64,000 bases of DNA, taken from NCBI RefSeq assembly GCF_000238915.1, contig NZ_BAEG01000027.1, forward strand, positions 62,001-126,000. The letters run 5' to 3'. A program made the translations under genes and the position numbers. Position 1 is the stretch's first letter. Every line of letters starts with the position of its first letter. Source of the stretch: Arthrobacter globiformis NBRC 12137. GTDB lineage: Bacteria; Actinomycetota; Actinomycetes; Actinomycetales; Micrococcaceae. The notes beneath the pieces are model-generated. The model was not told the origin of the DNA. It saw nothing but the letters and a program-made list of their open reading frames with translations, and did not search any database. Below are positions 16,577 through 23,755 of the stretch, one piece after another.

Positions 16577-17649
16577 TGTTTCCTGACCTTTCTGCGTGTG
16601 CTGAGAGAGGAGACCCCGCCCAGCAGGCGTTCCACCGCCTCCACCACCTGTTCCGGCGAAACCGAGCTGAGGCAGGGATGTCCCGGCACCGGACAGATGC
16701 GTGCGCGGCTAAGCCGGCACGGTGCGTTCTGGTCCCCCAGCAGTTCCAACGGGACGCCGTACGGCGCCCAGCGGACAGCGGGGACAACGGGGGAAAACAG
16801 GCTCACCACCGGGGTTCCGACGGCGGCGGCCAGGTGTGCGGGCCCGGTGTTTCCGGTGACCACAACGTCTGCGTTGGCCAGGACACCGGACAGGGTGGAG
16901 AGGTCCGTCCGGCCACCCAGGTCGACGGCGGAGGGGCCGGCCACGGTTGCGGTGAGGTCAGTTTCCCCGGGGCCGCCGGTCACCACCACCCGGTGGCCCG
17001 CACCCTCCAGCAGTTCCACCGCCGCCGCATGGTGCAGCGGCGGCCAGGCCCGGGCGGGCACTGTTGCCCCGGGGTGGACTACGACGTAGGGGCCGTCACC
17101 CACCAGGTGCCGGGTGCCGGGAGGGTCCTTGACCGCGAGTTTGCCGTCATCACCCGCCCTGAGCCGGAAGCCCGCCGCCCGGGCGATGCCGAGCGCCCGC
17201 ACGGACTCCGGCTGGTCCTCGGGAAAGTCCTCGCCGGGTTTGAGCCGGACATCCAGCAGGGAACCCGCATAGTCGGTGGAGGCTCCGGTGATACGCTCCA
17301 CGCCGGCCAGCCGCAGCAGGAGCGCCAGGGGCAGCGGCGACTGGTGGAAGGAGGTGAGAATGACCGCCTCGGTGATACGGGAGTTCCGGACATAACCCAC
17401 CAGCGAGTCGAGGTGCGGGCCGGTCACCTGCGGCGCCGGATTGCTGATCCACGGCGTGTCCCAGGCAAAAACGTCGGCGACGTTGGGCAACAGTGAAGCT
17501 GCCGCCTGGCCCTGCGGGCCGCAAAGCACGACGACGTCGTTGGGGCTGCCGCCGTCGGCCCGCCGCCCATTGGCGACGGCCCGGACCGCCGGGCCCGCCA
17601 GGAGAACGTCGCCGACGCTGTCCAGCCGAGCCACCAGGACCCTGCTCAT
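16573..17649 (-). CDS. Glycosyltransferase family 9 (heptosyltransferase-like), copy 2
   Basis: A 358-residue GT9 enzyme. MSRVLVARLDSVGDVLLAGP is the N-terminal family signature, with the Asp that in WaaC acts as base. VVHPGATVPARAWPP and TGNTGPAHLAAAVGTPVVSL bind the sugar nucleotide. ATG 17649 is chosen, although the frame is open farther upstream, because it overlaps the gmhB stop by 4 nt and starts exactly at the domain. The Cys-containing tail (CRLSRARICPVPGHPC) is shared in style with copy 1. It is predicted to add heptose to a surface glycan precursor. Confidence 0.87.
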   Translation of the reverse strand: MSRVLVARLDSVGDVLLAGPAVRAVANGRRADGGSPNDVVVLCGPQGQAAASLLPNVADVFAWDTPWISNPAPQVTGPHLDSLVGYVRNSRITEAVILTSFHQSPLPLALLLRLAGVERITGASTDYAGSLLDVRLKPGEDFPEDQPESVRALGIARAAGFRLRAGDDGKLAVKDPPGTRHLVGDGPYVVVHPGATVPARAWPPLHHAAAVELLEGAGHRVVVTGGPGETDLTATVAGPSAVDLGGRTDLSTLSGVLANADVVVTGNTGPAHLAAAVGTPVVSLFSPVVPAVRWAPYGVPLELLGDQNAPCRLSRARICPVPGHPCLSSVSPEQVVEAVERLLGGVSSLSTRRKVRKQ

Positions 17650-18197
17650 GCCGGTCCTCGAAGCAACGGTGCCTGGAGCAGCAGCGCGACGGCCTGCTCG
17701 AGGTCCGCGGCAACCTCGGCGGCGGCCTCGACTTCTTCGGTTCTGGTCTGCGGAGTGGGAACCAGTACGCCCCGCGCGCCGGCGGCCGCGGCCGCTTCGA
17801 CGTCGCTGCCGATGTCGCCGATGAACGCCGCCTCTGACGGGTCGATGCCAAGGCGCCGGCAGGCGCTGTGGATCATGCCCGGCGCCGGCTTCCTGCACAA
17901 GCACCCCTCACCGGCTGCGTGCGGGCAGACCTCCCAGACGTCGAAGGGGCCCAGGAGATCCTCCACCCGCGCGTTCACGCTGTCCACTTCCTCCGCTGTC
18001 AGGAGGCCTCGGGCAATGCCCGACTGGTTGCTTAGGACGCCGGTGGCCAGGCCCCGGCTGCGCAGCCTGTCGAGGACACTCCTCGCGCCGGGATACGGCT
18101 CCACCCGCTGCGGATCACCGTTGTACGGCACATCAACCACGAGCGTTCCGTCCCGGTCGAACAGCACAGCCTTGAGCACCAAAGCGTTAGTTGCCAT
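17646..18197 (-). CDS. gmhB: D-glycero-D-manno-heptose 1,7-bisphosphate 7-phosphatase
   Basis: A 183-residue HAD-family phosphatase, normal for GmhB, that removes the 7-phosphate between the two HldE reactions. The nucleophile motif is FDRDGT (residues about 12-17), motif II is SNQSG, and the zinc-binding cluster CPHAAGEGCLCRKP characterises GmhB and histidinol phosphatases. GDIGSDVEAA is motif IV. ATG 18197 is chosen for its GGAGGGGG and because the fold starts there. It is the first gene of the six-gene overlapping operon, transcribed from the 115-bp region shared with the GT9 gene at 18313. Confidence 0.88.
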   Translation of the reverse strand: MATNALVLKAVLFDRDGTLVVDVPYNGDPQRVEPYPGARSVLDRLRSRGLATGVLSNQSGIARGLLTAEEVDSVNARVEDLLGPFDVWEVCPHAAGEGCLCRKPAPGMIHSACRRLGIDPSEAAFIGDIGSDVEAAAAAGARGVLVPTPQTRTEEVEAAAEVAADLEQAVALLLQAPLLRGPA

Positions 18198-18312
18198 ACC
18201 CCCTCCGTTCCCCGACTGGGAGAGACCTAAACAACTGGCCGCCCACTTCTTCTCGGCTAGACTCCTCGACAAGCGGCCCCAGGGGCTGACGCCGAGGAGC
18301 AGAAGGACGGCA

Positions 18313-19257
18313 GTGGAAGCACTGAACGGCAAGCACGAACAACCGGTCCTGCTAGTGCTGAGGGCCCTGAAGCTGGGCGACCTGCTGGTTGCCGTGCCGG
18401 CGCTCCGAGCGCTGCGGCGTGCCTATCCGGAACACCGCCTGCTCTATGCGGCCCAGGACTGGCTGGAAGATGCGCTGGAGCTGGTGGGCGGCTACGAACT
18501 GCTCCCGACCCATGGCCTGGATGTTCCGATTCCCATCGAGACTGGCACGGTGGACATAGCAGTGAACCTGCACGGCAGCGGACCCGAAAGCGAGGCCCGG
18601 CTCGCTGCCGTGCAGCCAAGGACCATCGTCGGCCACCAAACCCCCGAGCGGCCTGGCCCCGCCTGGCTGGAGGGAATCCATGAGCGCGAGCGGTGGACCA
18701 GGCTGCTGCAGTGGCACGGCATTGACGCGGAACCGGACGATTTCCGGCTGCTCCCGCCCGCCGTTTCCAGCCTCTGCCCCGGTGCCACCGTGGTGCATGT
18801 GGGGGCCGCCTACGGCAGCCGTCTGTGGCCGGAGGACCGCTTCGCCGAAGTGGCCCGCACCCTCTCGGAGGATGGCCACCAGGTGGTGTTCACCGGCAGC
18901 TCGGCGGAACGGCCGCGGGCACTGCACGTCGCACGGCTCGCCGGCCTCCCGGAAGACCAGGTCCTGGCGGGGCGGCTGCGGCTGGCCGAATTCATGGCCG
19001 CCGTCGCGGAGTCCCGGCTGGTGGTGTCAGCGGACACCGGTGCCGCACACCTCGCCTCTGCCTATTCGCGGCCTTCGGTGGTGCTTTTCGGTCCGGCCCC
19101 GGCCGAGGTCTGGGGGCCGCCACCTGGGCCTCACATTGTGCTGACGGACGCTCAGGCGCGGCGCGGCGACACCTTCGCGGCAACCCCGGACCCGGCCCTG
19201 CTGGCAGTCACGGTGGAAGACGTATTGGCGGCTGTCGGGCAGCTCCGGCCCGTCTGA
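18313..19257 (+). CDS. Glycosyltransferase family 9 (heptosyltransferase-like), copy 3
   Basis: A 314-residue GT9 protein. VLLVLRALKLGDLLVAVPAL (residues about 12-31) is the family start. HVGAAYGSRLWPEDRFAEVA and SADTGAAHLASAYSRPSVVL are the donor-binding motifs. The start GTG at 18313 has GAAGGA upstream; a frame open to 17755 lies over gmhB and is ignored. It diverges from gmhB, so the two heptose units share a control region. Its last 106 bp overlap the 3' end of the convergent sigma factor gene, an unusually long overlap of coding ends. Confidence 0.85.
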   Translation: MEALNGKHEQPVLLVLRALKLGDLLVAVPALRALRRAYPEHRLLYAAQDWLEDALELVGGYELLPTHGLDVPIPIETGTVDIAVNLHGSGPESEARLAAVQPRTIVGHQTPERPGPAWLEGIHERERWTRLLQWHGIDAEPDDFRLLPPAVSSLCPGATVVHVGAAYGSRLWPEDRFAEVARTLSEDGHQVVFTGSSAERPRALHVARLAGLPEDQVLAGRLRLAEFMAAVAESRLVVSADTGAAHLASAYSRPSVVLFGPAPAEVWGPPPGPHIVLTDAQARRGDTFAATPDPALLAVTVEDVLAAVGQLRPV

Positions 19258-20120
19258 TCCGCACCGACCCGCCCGCTGCCCGCCGGGGCGCTGCCTGGCC
19301 TGGTGCTGCCTGTCCTGGTGCTGCCTGTCCGGCAGCTGTCCGTGGTTCCGCCCCGGCCCTCCTCGTCGAGCAGCCGGCGCTGTAACCAGACCAGGATCCG
19401 GGAGAGGCGCCGGGACACCTGCATCTGTGAGATGCCGAACCGTTTGCCCAGTTCCACCTGGGTCTCCTCGCGAAAGTACCGCCGGTACAGCATTTCCCGG
19501 TCGTCAGGGTCCAACTCCTGGATCGCCTCATTGAGGCACACGAGCTCTTCGAGGTGCTCGATCGGCTGGTCCAGCGAGACAAGCCCCTCGCCCATGGCTG
19601 GTCCGCCCCACGGATCGGGGCTGTCCAGCGAGTCGGGATGCATGCTGCTGCCTGCTGCCTGGGCCTCCCGGACGTCAGCCGGGGTGACTCCCAACTCGCT
19701 GGCCAGCTCCTGCGCCGAGGGAACACGCCCCAGTGACTGGGCCAGGTCCGGGGCGGCATGAAGGAGTTGCGTCCGGACGTCCTGGACATGCCGCGGCGGC
19801 CGGACGGTCCAGCACCGGTCCCGCAGAAAGCGCTTGAGTTCGCCGTTAATAGTGGGCGCGGCATAGGCCGGGAAACTTTCGCCCTTTTCCTTGTCAAAGC
19901 CGCGGGCGGCCTTGATGAGCCCCAGGTAGGCCACCTGGACAAGGTCGGAGCGCTCGCGTCCGCGGGCGACGTACCGCGAAGCGAGCGACTCTGCCAGGTC
20001 GAGGTAATTGAGTACCAGTTGGTTCTGGAAGGCATCGTGCAGCCGTCCGGCCCGGGTCGCTGGCTGCGGTGCTGCGCAAGCAGGGAAGGACGCGGACAAG
20101 GAGGGCGGGGTTTCTGGCAT
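19152..20120 (-). CDS. SigB/SigF-type RNA polymerase sigma factor with C-terminal extension
   Basis: A 322-residue group 3 sigma-70 factor of the stress/sporulation type. Region 2 is at about residues 45-110 (RSDLVQVAYLGLIKAARGFD, then FPAYAAPTINGELKRFLRD). Region 3 is at 120-170, and region 4 at 200-255 with the helix-turn-helix RFGISQMQVSRRLSRIL. ATG 20120 is chosen for the AAGGAA upstream. The last 60 or so residues, beyond region 4, are low-complexity Thr/Gly/Ser/Arg repeats. They read through a 15-bp repeat and then into the end of the convergent GT9 gene. A palindromic element at 20185-20198 lies 65 bp upstream, hinting at autoregulation or membership of a stress regulon. Confidence 0.88.
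   Translation of the reverse strand: MPETPPSLSASFPACAAPQPATRAGRLHDAFQNQLVLNYLDLAESLASRYVARGRERSDLVQVAYLGLIKAARGFDKEKGESFPAYAAPTINGELKRFLRDRCWTVRPPRHVQDVRTQLLHAAPDLAQSLGRVPSAQELASELGVTPADVREAQAAGSSMHPDSLDSPDPWGGPAMGEGLVSLDQPIEHLEELVCLNEAIQELDPDDREMLYRRYFREETQVELGKRFGISQMQVSRRLSRILVWLQRRLLDEEGRGGTTDSCRTGSTRTGSTRPGSAPAGSGRVGADQTGRSCPTAANTSSTVTASRAGSGVAAKVSPRRA
19291..19335. repeat. 15-bp tandem repeat in the 3' tail of the sigma factor gene
   Basis: CTGCCTGGCCTGGTG (19291-19305), CTGCCTGTCCTGGTG (19306-19320) and CTGCCTGTCCGGCAG (19321-19335) form three near-identical units. On the minus strand they encode the repeated TGSTR-like pentapeptides after sigma region 4. They start 34 bp after the stop of the convergent GT9 gene. 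Confidence 0.85.
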
Positions 20121-20184
20121 TGTCGTGGATTCCTTCGATCGGGAGGTCGAGAAAGCCTGCGGCAAGACTTAGAAGTAGGAAATC

Positions 20185-20198
20185 ATAAGCGTGCTTAT
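20185..20198. promoter_or_regulatory. AGCATGCTTA-type palindrome upstream of the sigma factor and epimerase
   Basis: ATAAGCGTGCTTAT (6-bp arms, 2-bp centre) lies in an AT-rich island between the divergent sigma gene (start 20120) and epimerase gene (20299). It resembles the elements at 22103, 27638, 40661, 47270 and 52196. Confidence 0.55.
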
Positions 20199-20298
20199 TA
20201 CACAATGCCCTGAGACGCTAGGCTCGAAAGAAGCACCACGGCCACGGCCCGTCGTCGGGCGGCCGGAACATCCCACGGCAACGGACGGAGAGCATTTC

Positions 20299-21363
20299 AT
20301 GCGTATCGCGATCACGGGCGCCAGCGGCAATGCGGGGACAGCACTCCTGCGCAGACTCCAGGAGCCCAGGCAGGAACACCCGGGTGGACTGGAACTGGTG
20401 GGCATCAGCCGCCGCTCGCCGGACACTTCACGGCCGCCGTTCGCCGGCGTCGAGTGGCACACCCTGGACGTGGGCGGGGAGGGTGCTGTGCAGGATCTGG
20501 CCAAGGCCTTTGCCGGAGCCGACGCGGTAGTGCACCTGGCGTGGCAGATCCAGCCGAACCGGGACCTCCCTCAACTGCACCGCACGAACGTCACCGGCAC
20601 TGCCAACATGCTGGCGGCTGCCCGGGAAGCAGGAGTGAGGCACGTGGTGTGCGCTTCCTCCGTGGGCGCCTACAGCAAATCGGCCAAGGACCACCGCGTG
20701 GACGAATCCTGGCCTGCGGGAGGCATGGAGGGCTCACATTACAGCCGGCACAAGGCCGAGCAGGAAAAGCTGCTGGACAGGTTCGCTGCGGACAATCCGT
20801 CGGTTGCAGTGGCCAGACTGCGCCCCGGCCTCATCTTCCAGGGCGAGGCCGGAAGCGAAATCGGCAGGTACTTCCTGGGGTGGGTCCACCCGAGGTTCAT
20901 CCCGCGCCGGCCGGCGTTGCCAATATTGCCGGTTCCCGAGGAACTGATCTTTCAGGCGGTGCATGCCGACGACGTCGCGGACGCGTACTGGCGCGTGCTT
21001 GAGCGCAGGGCCAGCGGCGCGTTCAATGTGGCAGCCGAGCCGGTGGTCACGCCGCAAAATCTGGCCCGGCTCTTCTCCGCCAAGAGGATCCTCCCCGTCC
21101 CGGTCCGCGCGCTGCACGCCTTCGTCGGTGCCACCTGGCGGCTTCGGCTGCAGCAGACTGACTCGGGATGGGTGGAGATGGCGGCAGGCGCGCCGGTTAT
21201 GGACACCACGCGGATCCGGAACGAGCTCGGCTGGGAGCCGCAAACGCCGTCATTGGACGCCATCCGCGAAGTGATCGACGGCATGGGCGAAGGCGCCGGC
21301 GTCCCGGCGTCGCCCCCGCTCAGGCCACGCCGCGGGCTCTTGACGCTCCTGCGCCGGCGCTAG
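20299..21363 (+). CDS. NAD-dependent epimerase/dehydratase family protein
   Basis: A 354-residue extended SDR. MRIAITGASGNAGTALL is the N-terminal NAD-binding Gly motif, VHLAWQ the strand-4 motif, and CASSVGAYS the catalytic Ser/Thr. The usual YxxxK appears as YSRHKAEQE. The ATG at 20299 has GGAG just upstream. The substrate is unknown: such proteins act on nucleotide sugars or other carbonyls. The lack of nucleotide-sugar-type context and the shared upstream palindrome with the sigma factor suggest a stress-linked role rather than the heptose pathway. Confidence 0.82.
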   Translation: MRIAITGASGNAGTALLRRLQEPRQEHPGGLELVGISRRSPDTSRPPFAGVEWHTLDVGGEGAVQDLAKAFAGADAVVHLAWQIQPNRDLPQLHRTNVTGTANMLAAAREAGVRHVVCASSVGAYSKSAKDHRVDESWPAGGMEGSHYSRHKAEQEKLLDRFAADNPSVAVARLRPGLIFQGEAGSEIGRYFLGWVHPRFIPRRPALPILPVPEELIFQAVHADDVADAYWRVLERRASGAFNVAAEPVVTPQNLARLFSAKRILPVPVRALHAFVGATWRLRLQQTDSGWVEMAAGAPVMDTTRIRNELGWEPQTPSLDAIREVIDGMGEGAGVPASPPLRPRRGLLTLLRRR

Positions 21364-21403
21364 CTCCGCCCGCTCGCTACCGGGCGTCGACGGCCGGCGA
21401 CGG

Positions 21404-21979
21404 CTACTCGCGCGGAGTGTTCCGCCTAGTGGCGTCCGTGGTGGCGTCGGCATCCGGGCGGGCATCAGCGTTGCGGGCATTATCTGCCCGTCCATCATCT
21501 GTCCGCACGTCATCTGCCCGCGAACCCATGTCGCGCGCAGCCATGTCCCGTTCACCGGTACGGGCGTCATCAGCCCGAATATCATCACGTCCCGCATCCG
21601 CCCGTGCATCGTGGCGCCGATTGCCATCATCATCCACATCCGGGTCCAGCGCATCAGCCTTGTACTGGTGCTTCTCGGCATCCGTCCGGAATTCCTGCGC
21701 GGCCGACTGCCGCTGCTCTGCCTCTTGGCGAAGGCGCGCCGCCTCGACCTGCGCCTTTTCGGCGTCGGCCTTGGCATGCATGGCCCGGGCTTCGTTTTCG
21801 CGTGCTTCAAGGTCGGCGTTCTCCGCTTTCCTGCGGATCTCTGCGGCATGCTGGCGGTTCTGCTCATCCCGCTTCTGCCGGAACGCCTCCCGGCGCTTGC
21901 GGCTGGACATCAGAAGCACCGCGATGAGCGCGATGACGACGATTACAACGACGATCCAAATCCAGGCAGTTGGGTCCAT
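21404..21979 (-). CDS. Membrane-anchored coiled-coil protein with Arg/Asp-rich tail
   Basis: A 191-residue protein that I do not recognise. Residues 5-25 form one hydrophobic transmembrane helix (WIWIVVVIVVIALIAVLLMS). Residues 27-105 are strongly charged with heptad-like Ala/Glu/Arg, a likely coiled coil (EARENEARAMHAKADAEKAQ). The tail from 110 is an Asp/Arg/Ala-rich repeat (RADD, DARTG, DDGRADNAR), probably disordered. AGAGGTGG lies before the ATG. It stands between the epimerase and the small hydrophilic protein at 22184, in the stress-type neighbourhood. Confidence 0.7.
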   Translation of the reverse strand: MDPTAWIWIVVVIVVIALIAVLLMSSRKRREAFRQKRDEQNRQHAAEIRRKAENADLEARENEARAMHAKADAEKAQVEAARLRQEAEQRQSAAQEFRTDAEKHQYKADALDPDVDDDGNRRHDARADAGRDDIRADDARTGERDMAARDMGSRADDVRTDDGRADNARNADARPDADATTDATRRNTPRE

Positions 21980-22102
21980 CGTGGATCCACCTCTCTCTTT
22001 TCCAGCACGTCATTCCGGGCAGAACCCGGCCGCTGACAGCCGGCGTGACGCTGCCGGAGGGGCGGCCGTTTGAACTAGCGGCGATCAGGGTACTTACGAT
22101 CT

Positions 22103-22124
22103 AATAGTAACCATGCTTACTATT
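22103..22124. promoter_or_regulatory. AGTAAGCATGCTTACT-type palindrome upstream of the 22184 gene
   Basis: AATAGTAA-CCATGC-TTACTATT: 8-bp perfect arms around a 6-bp centre, in an AT-rich island 60 bp before the ATG at 22184. It is the longest inverted repeat of the motif family described for 20185, 27638, 40661, 47270 and 52196. Confidence 0.6.
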
Positions 22125-22183
22125 TTATGGCGAGCGATTACCGGTGGCACTCGCCAACCCGACATGCCGGAAAGGGATCAACC

Positions 22184-22399
22184 ATGACGGATAACCAACG
22201 GCCGCAGGGCGCCGGCGCTCCCCCGCCCAACGCGCAGGACCCCAACCCCCTGGCTTCCGGCCAACTGGCCGAAAGCCCGCAGTCGGACACCCGGACAGCG
22301 GACGATCCGCTGGGTGAGAAGCAGCCGGCCGACGATCCGCTGGGGAGTGACCCGCTCACCCTGGACCGCCGCAATCCGCCCCGGTCGCCCGGATCGTAA
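22184..22399 (+). CDS. Small hydrophilic hypothetical protein with DDPLG repeats
   Basis: A 71-residue Pro/Asp/Gln-rich protein without hydrophobic core, probably disordered. It contains the repeated words ADDPLGEKQP and ADDPLGSDPL. The ATG at 22184 is chosen because AAAGGGA lies 8 nt upstream and the frame before it runs across the palindrome at 22103. It precedes the YihY gene by 117 bp in the same direction. Function unknown; position and upstream element suggest a stress-induced small protein. Confidence 0.65.
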   Translation: MTDNQRPQGAGAPPPNAQDPNPLASGQLAESPQSDTRTADDPLGEKQPADDPLGSDPLTLDRRNPPRSPGS

Positions 22400-22516
22400 G
22401 GGACCCGACCCCTGATGCGACCTCACAAACCACCCGCGAGCCCGAACCCCTGATAGCGGGCAGGGAACGATCCGCGACGCCGGAACACGTCCCGCCCGCG
22501 AACGAAAGGATGCCTC

Positions 22517-23695
22517 ATGGCGACGAAAGAAGCCCCGGAAACCAGTACCGCAAAGGCCGGCAGCGCCCCCGCACCGGATGACCCGCGAAAGCCGGACAGT
22601 CCCACGGACGTGGACAAGCCATCGTGGAAGTACATTGCCCGCAAAACCCTGCGTGAATTCACCGCGGACCAATGCCCCGACCTCGCCGCCGGGCTCACCT
22701 ACTACGCCATCTTTTCGATGTTCCCCGCACTTCTCGCCCTAGTTTCCCTGCTCGGCATCTTTGGCCAAGCGGAGAAAACGACGGCGGCACTCCTGGAAAT
22801 CGTCCAGGGCATCGCGCCCGGGCAGGCTGTGGAGATGATCCGCGAGCCCATCCAGGAACTGACCACCTCACCGGCAGCCGGCTTTACCCTGGTTATCGGC
22901 CTCCTGACGGCCCTCTGGTCCGCATCAGGGTATGTGACCGCGTTCGGCCGGGCCATGAACCGGATATACGAAATTGATGAAGGCCGGGGCTTCGTAAAGC
23001 TTCGCGGCACCATGCTCGCGGTGACCCTGGTCTCGCTGATCATCGTTGCGCTGCTCGCCGCCATGCTGGTCATCAGCGGCCCGGTGGCAGAGGCCGTCGG
23101 CAACGTCATGGGCCTGGGCGGCGCCTTCCTGACCGTCTGGAACATCGCGAAGTGGCCGGTCATTGTCGCACTGGTGATCGTCGTCATCGCCATCCTCTAC
23201 TACGCCACCCCCAACGTCCGCCAACCAAAGATCCGCTGGATGAGCCTGGGTTCCCTCATCGCCCTGCTCATTTTTGTGCTGGCCTCTGTGGGTTTTGGGT
23301 TCTACGTGGGCAACTTCAGCAACTACAACAAGACGTACGGCGCCATCGGCGGCGTGATCGTCATGCTGCTGTGGCTCTGGATCCTGAACATGTCCCTGCT
23401 TTTTGGTGCGGAGTTCGACGCCGAGATGGAACGTGGCCGGCAGCTGCAGGCTGGCATTGAGGCCGAGGACACGCTCCAGCTTCCGCCCCGCGACACCAAG
23501 AAGAGCGACAAGCTGCAGGAGAAGGAAGAGGAAGACATCCGGCTGGGACGCGAGCTGCGCGAGAAATACAGCGAAAAGGCCAACGGCCACGAGGGCAAAG
23601 ACCAGGACGGCAGCGACCGCGACAACCGGGACACCGACCGCCGGAACGGCCATGGCGGAGCCACCGCCCGTGAAGGCAACGGCAACAGCCGCTGA
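22517..23695 (+). CDS. YihY/BrkB family inner-membrane protein
   Basis: A 392-residue protein. A hydrophilic N-terminus (1-40) is followed by the YihY/virulence-factor-BrkB domain (about 45-310) with six transmembrane segments. DLAAGLTYYAIFSMFPALLA is the family signature, with NKTYGAIGGVIVMLLWLW near the end of the domain. Despite historical RNase BN naming, the family is a membrane protein of unclear role. The last 80 residues are highly charged (KEEEDIRLGRELREKYSEK), probably cytoplasmic and disordered. AAAGGA precedes the ATG. A 12-bp stem terminator follows. Confidence 0.87.
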   Translation: MATKEAPETSTAKAGSAPAPDDPRKPDSPTDVDKPSWKYIARKTLREFTADQCPDLAAGLTYYAIFSMFPALLALVSLLGIFGQAEKTTAALLEIVQGIAPGQAVEMIREPIQELTTSPAAGFTLVIGLLTALWSASGYVTAFGRAMNRIYEIDEGRGFVKLRGTMLAVTLVSLIIVALLAAMLVISGPVAEAVGNVMGLGGAFLTVWNIAKWPVIVALVIVVIAILYYATPNVRQPKIRWMSLGSLIALLIFVLASVGFGFYVGNFSNYNKTYGAIGGVIVMLLWLWILNMSLLFGAEFDAEMERGRQLQAGIEAEDTLQLPPRDTKKSDKLQEKEEEDIRLGRELREKYSEKANGHEGKDQDGSDRDNRDTDRRNGHGGATAREGNGNSR

Positions 23696-23710
23696 ACCAC
23701 CCGACTCCAC

Positions 23711-23742
23711 CCCGGGCAGCTGCCTGCCGGCAGCTGCCCGGG
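23711..23742. terminator. Hairpin between convergent yihY-like and GT2 genes
   Basis: CCCGGGCAGCTG (23711-23722) pairs perfectly with CAGCTGCCCGGG (23731-23742) across an 8-nt loop. It lies between the stops at 23695 (plus) and 23756 (minus), so it can serve both. No long T-run follows. Confidence 0.7.
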
Positions 23743-23755
23743 GGCGTTTACGGCT

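Noticed and set aside
12140-17089. Long plus-strand frames opposite hldE2, gmhA and the glycosyltransferases (e.g. 12140-13783, 13793-15094, 15416-17089)
   Set aside because: No domain motif, no ribosome-binding site and antisense composition. The coupled minus-strand operon explains the DNA.
23711-23742. Hairpin after the YihY-like gene as an attachment site
   Set aside because: It is a simple GC-rich stem-loop between convergent genes, best read as a terminator. No tRNA or integrase is near.
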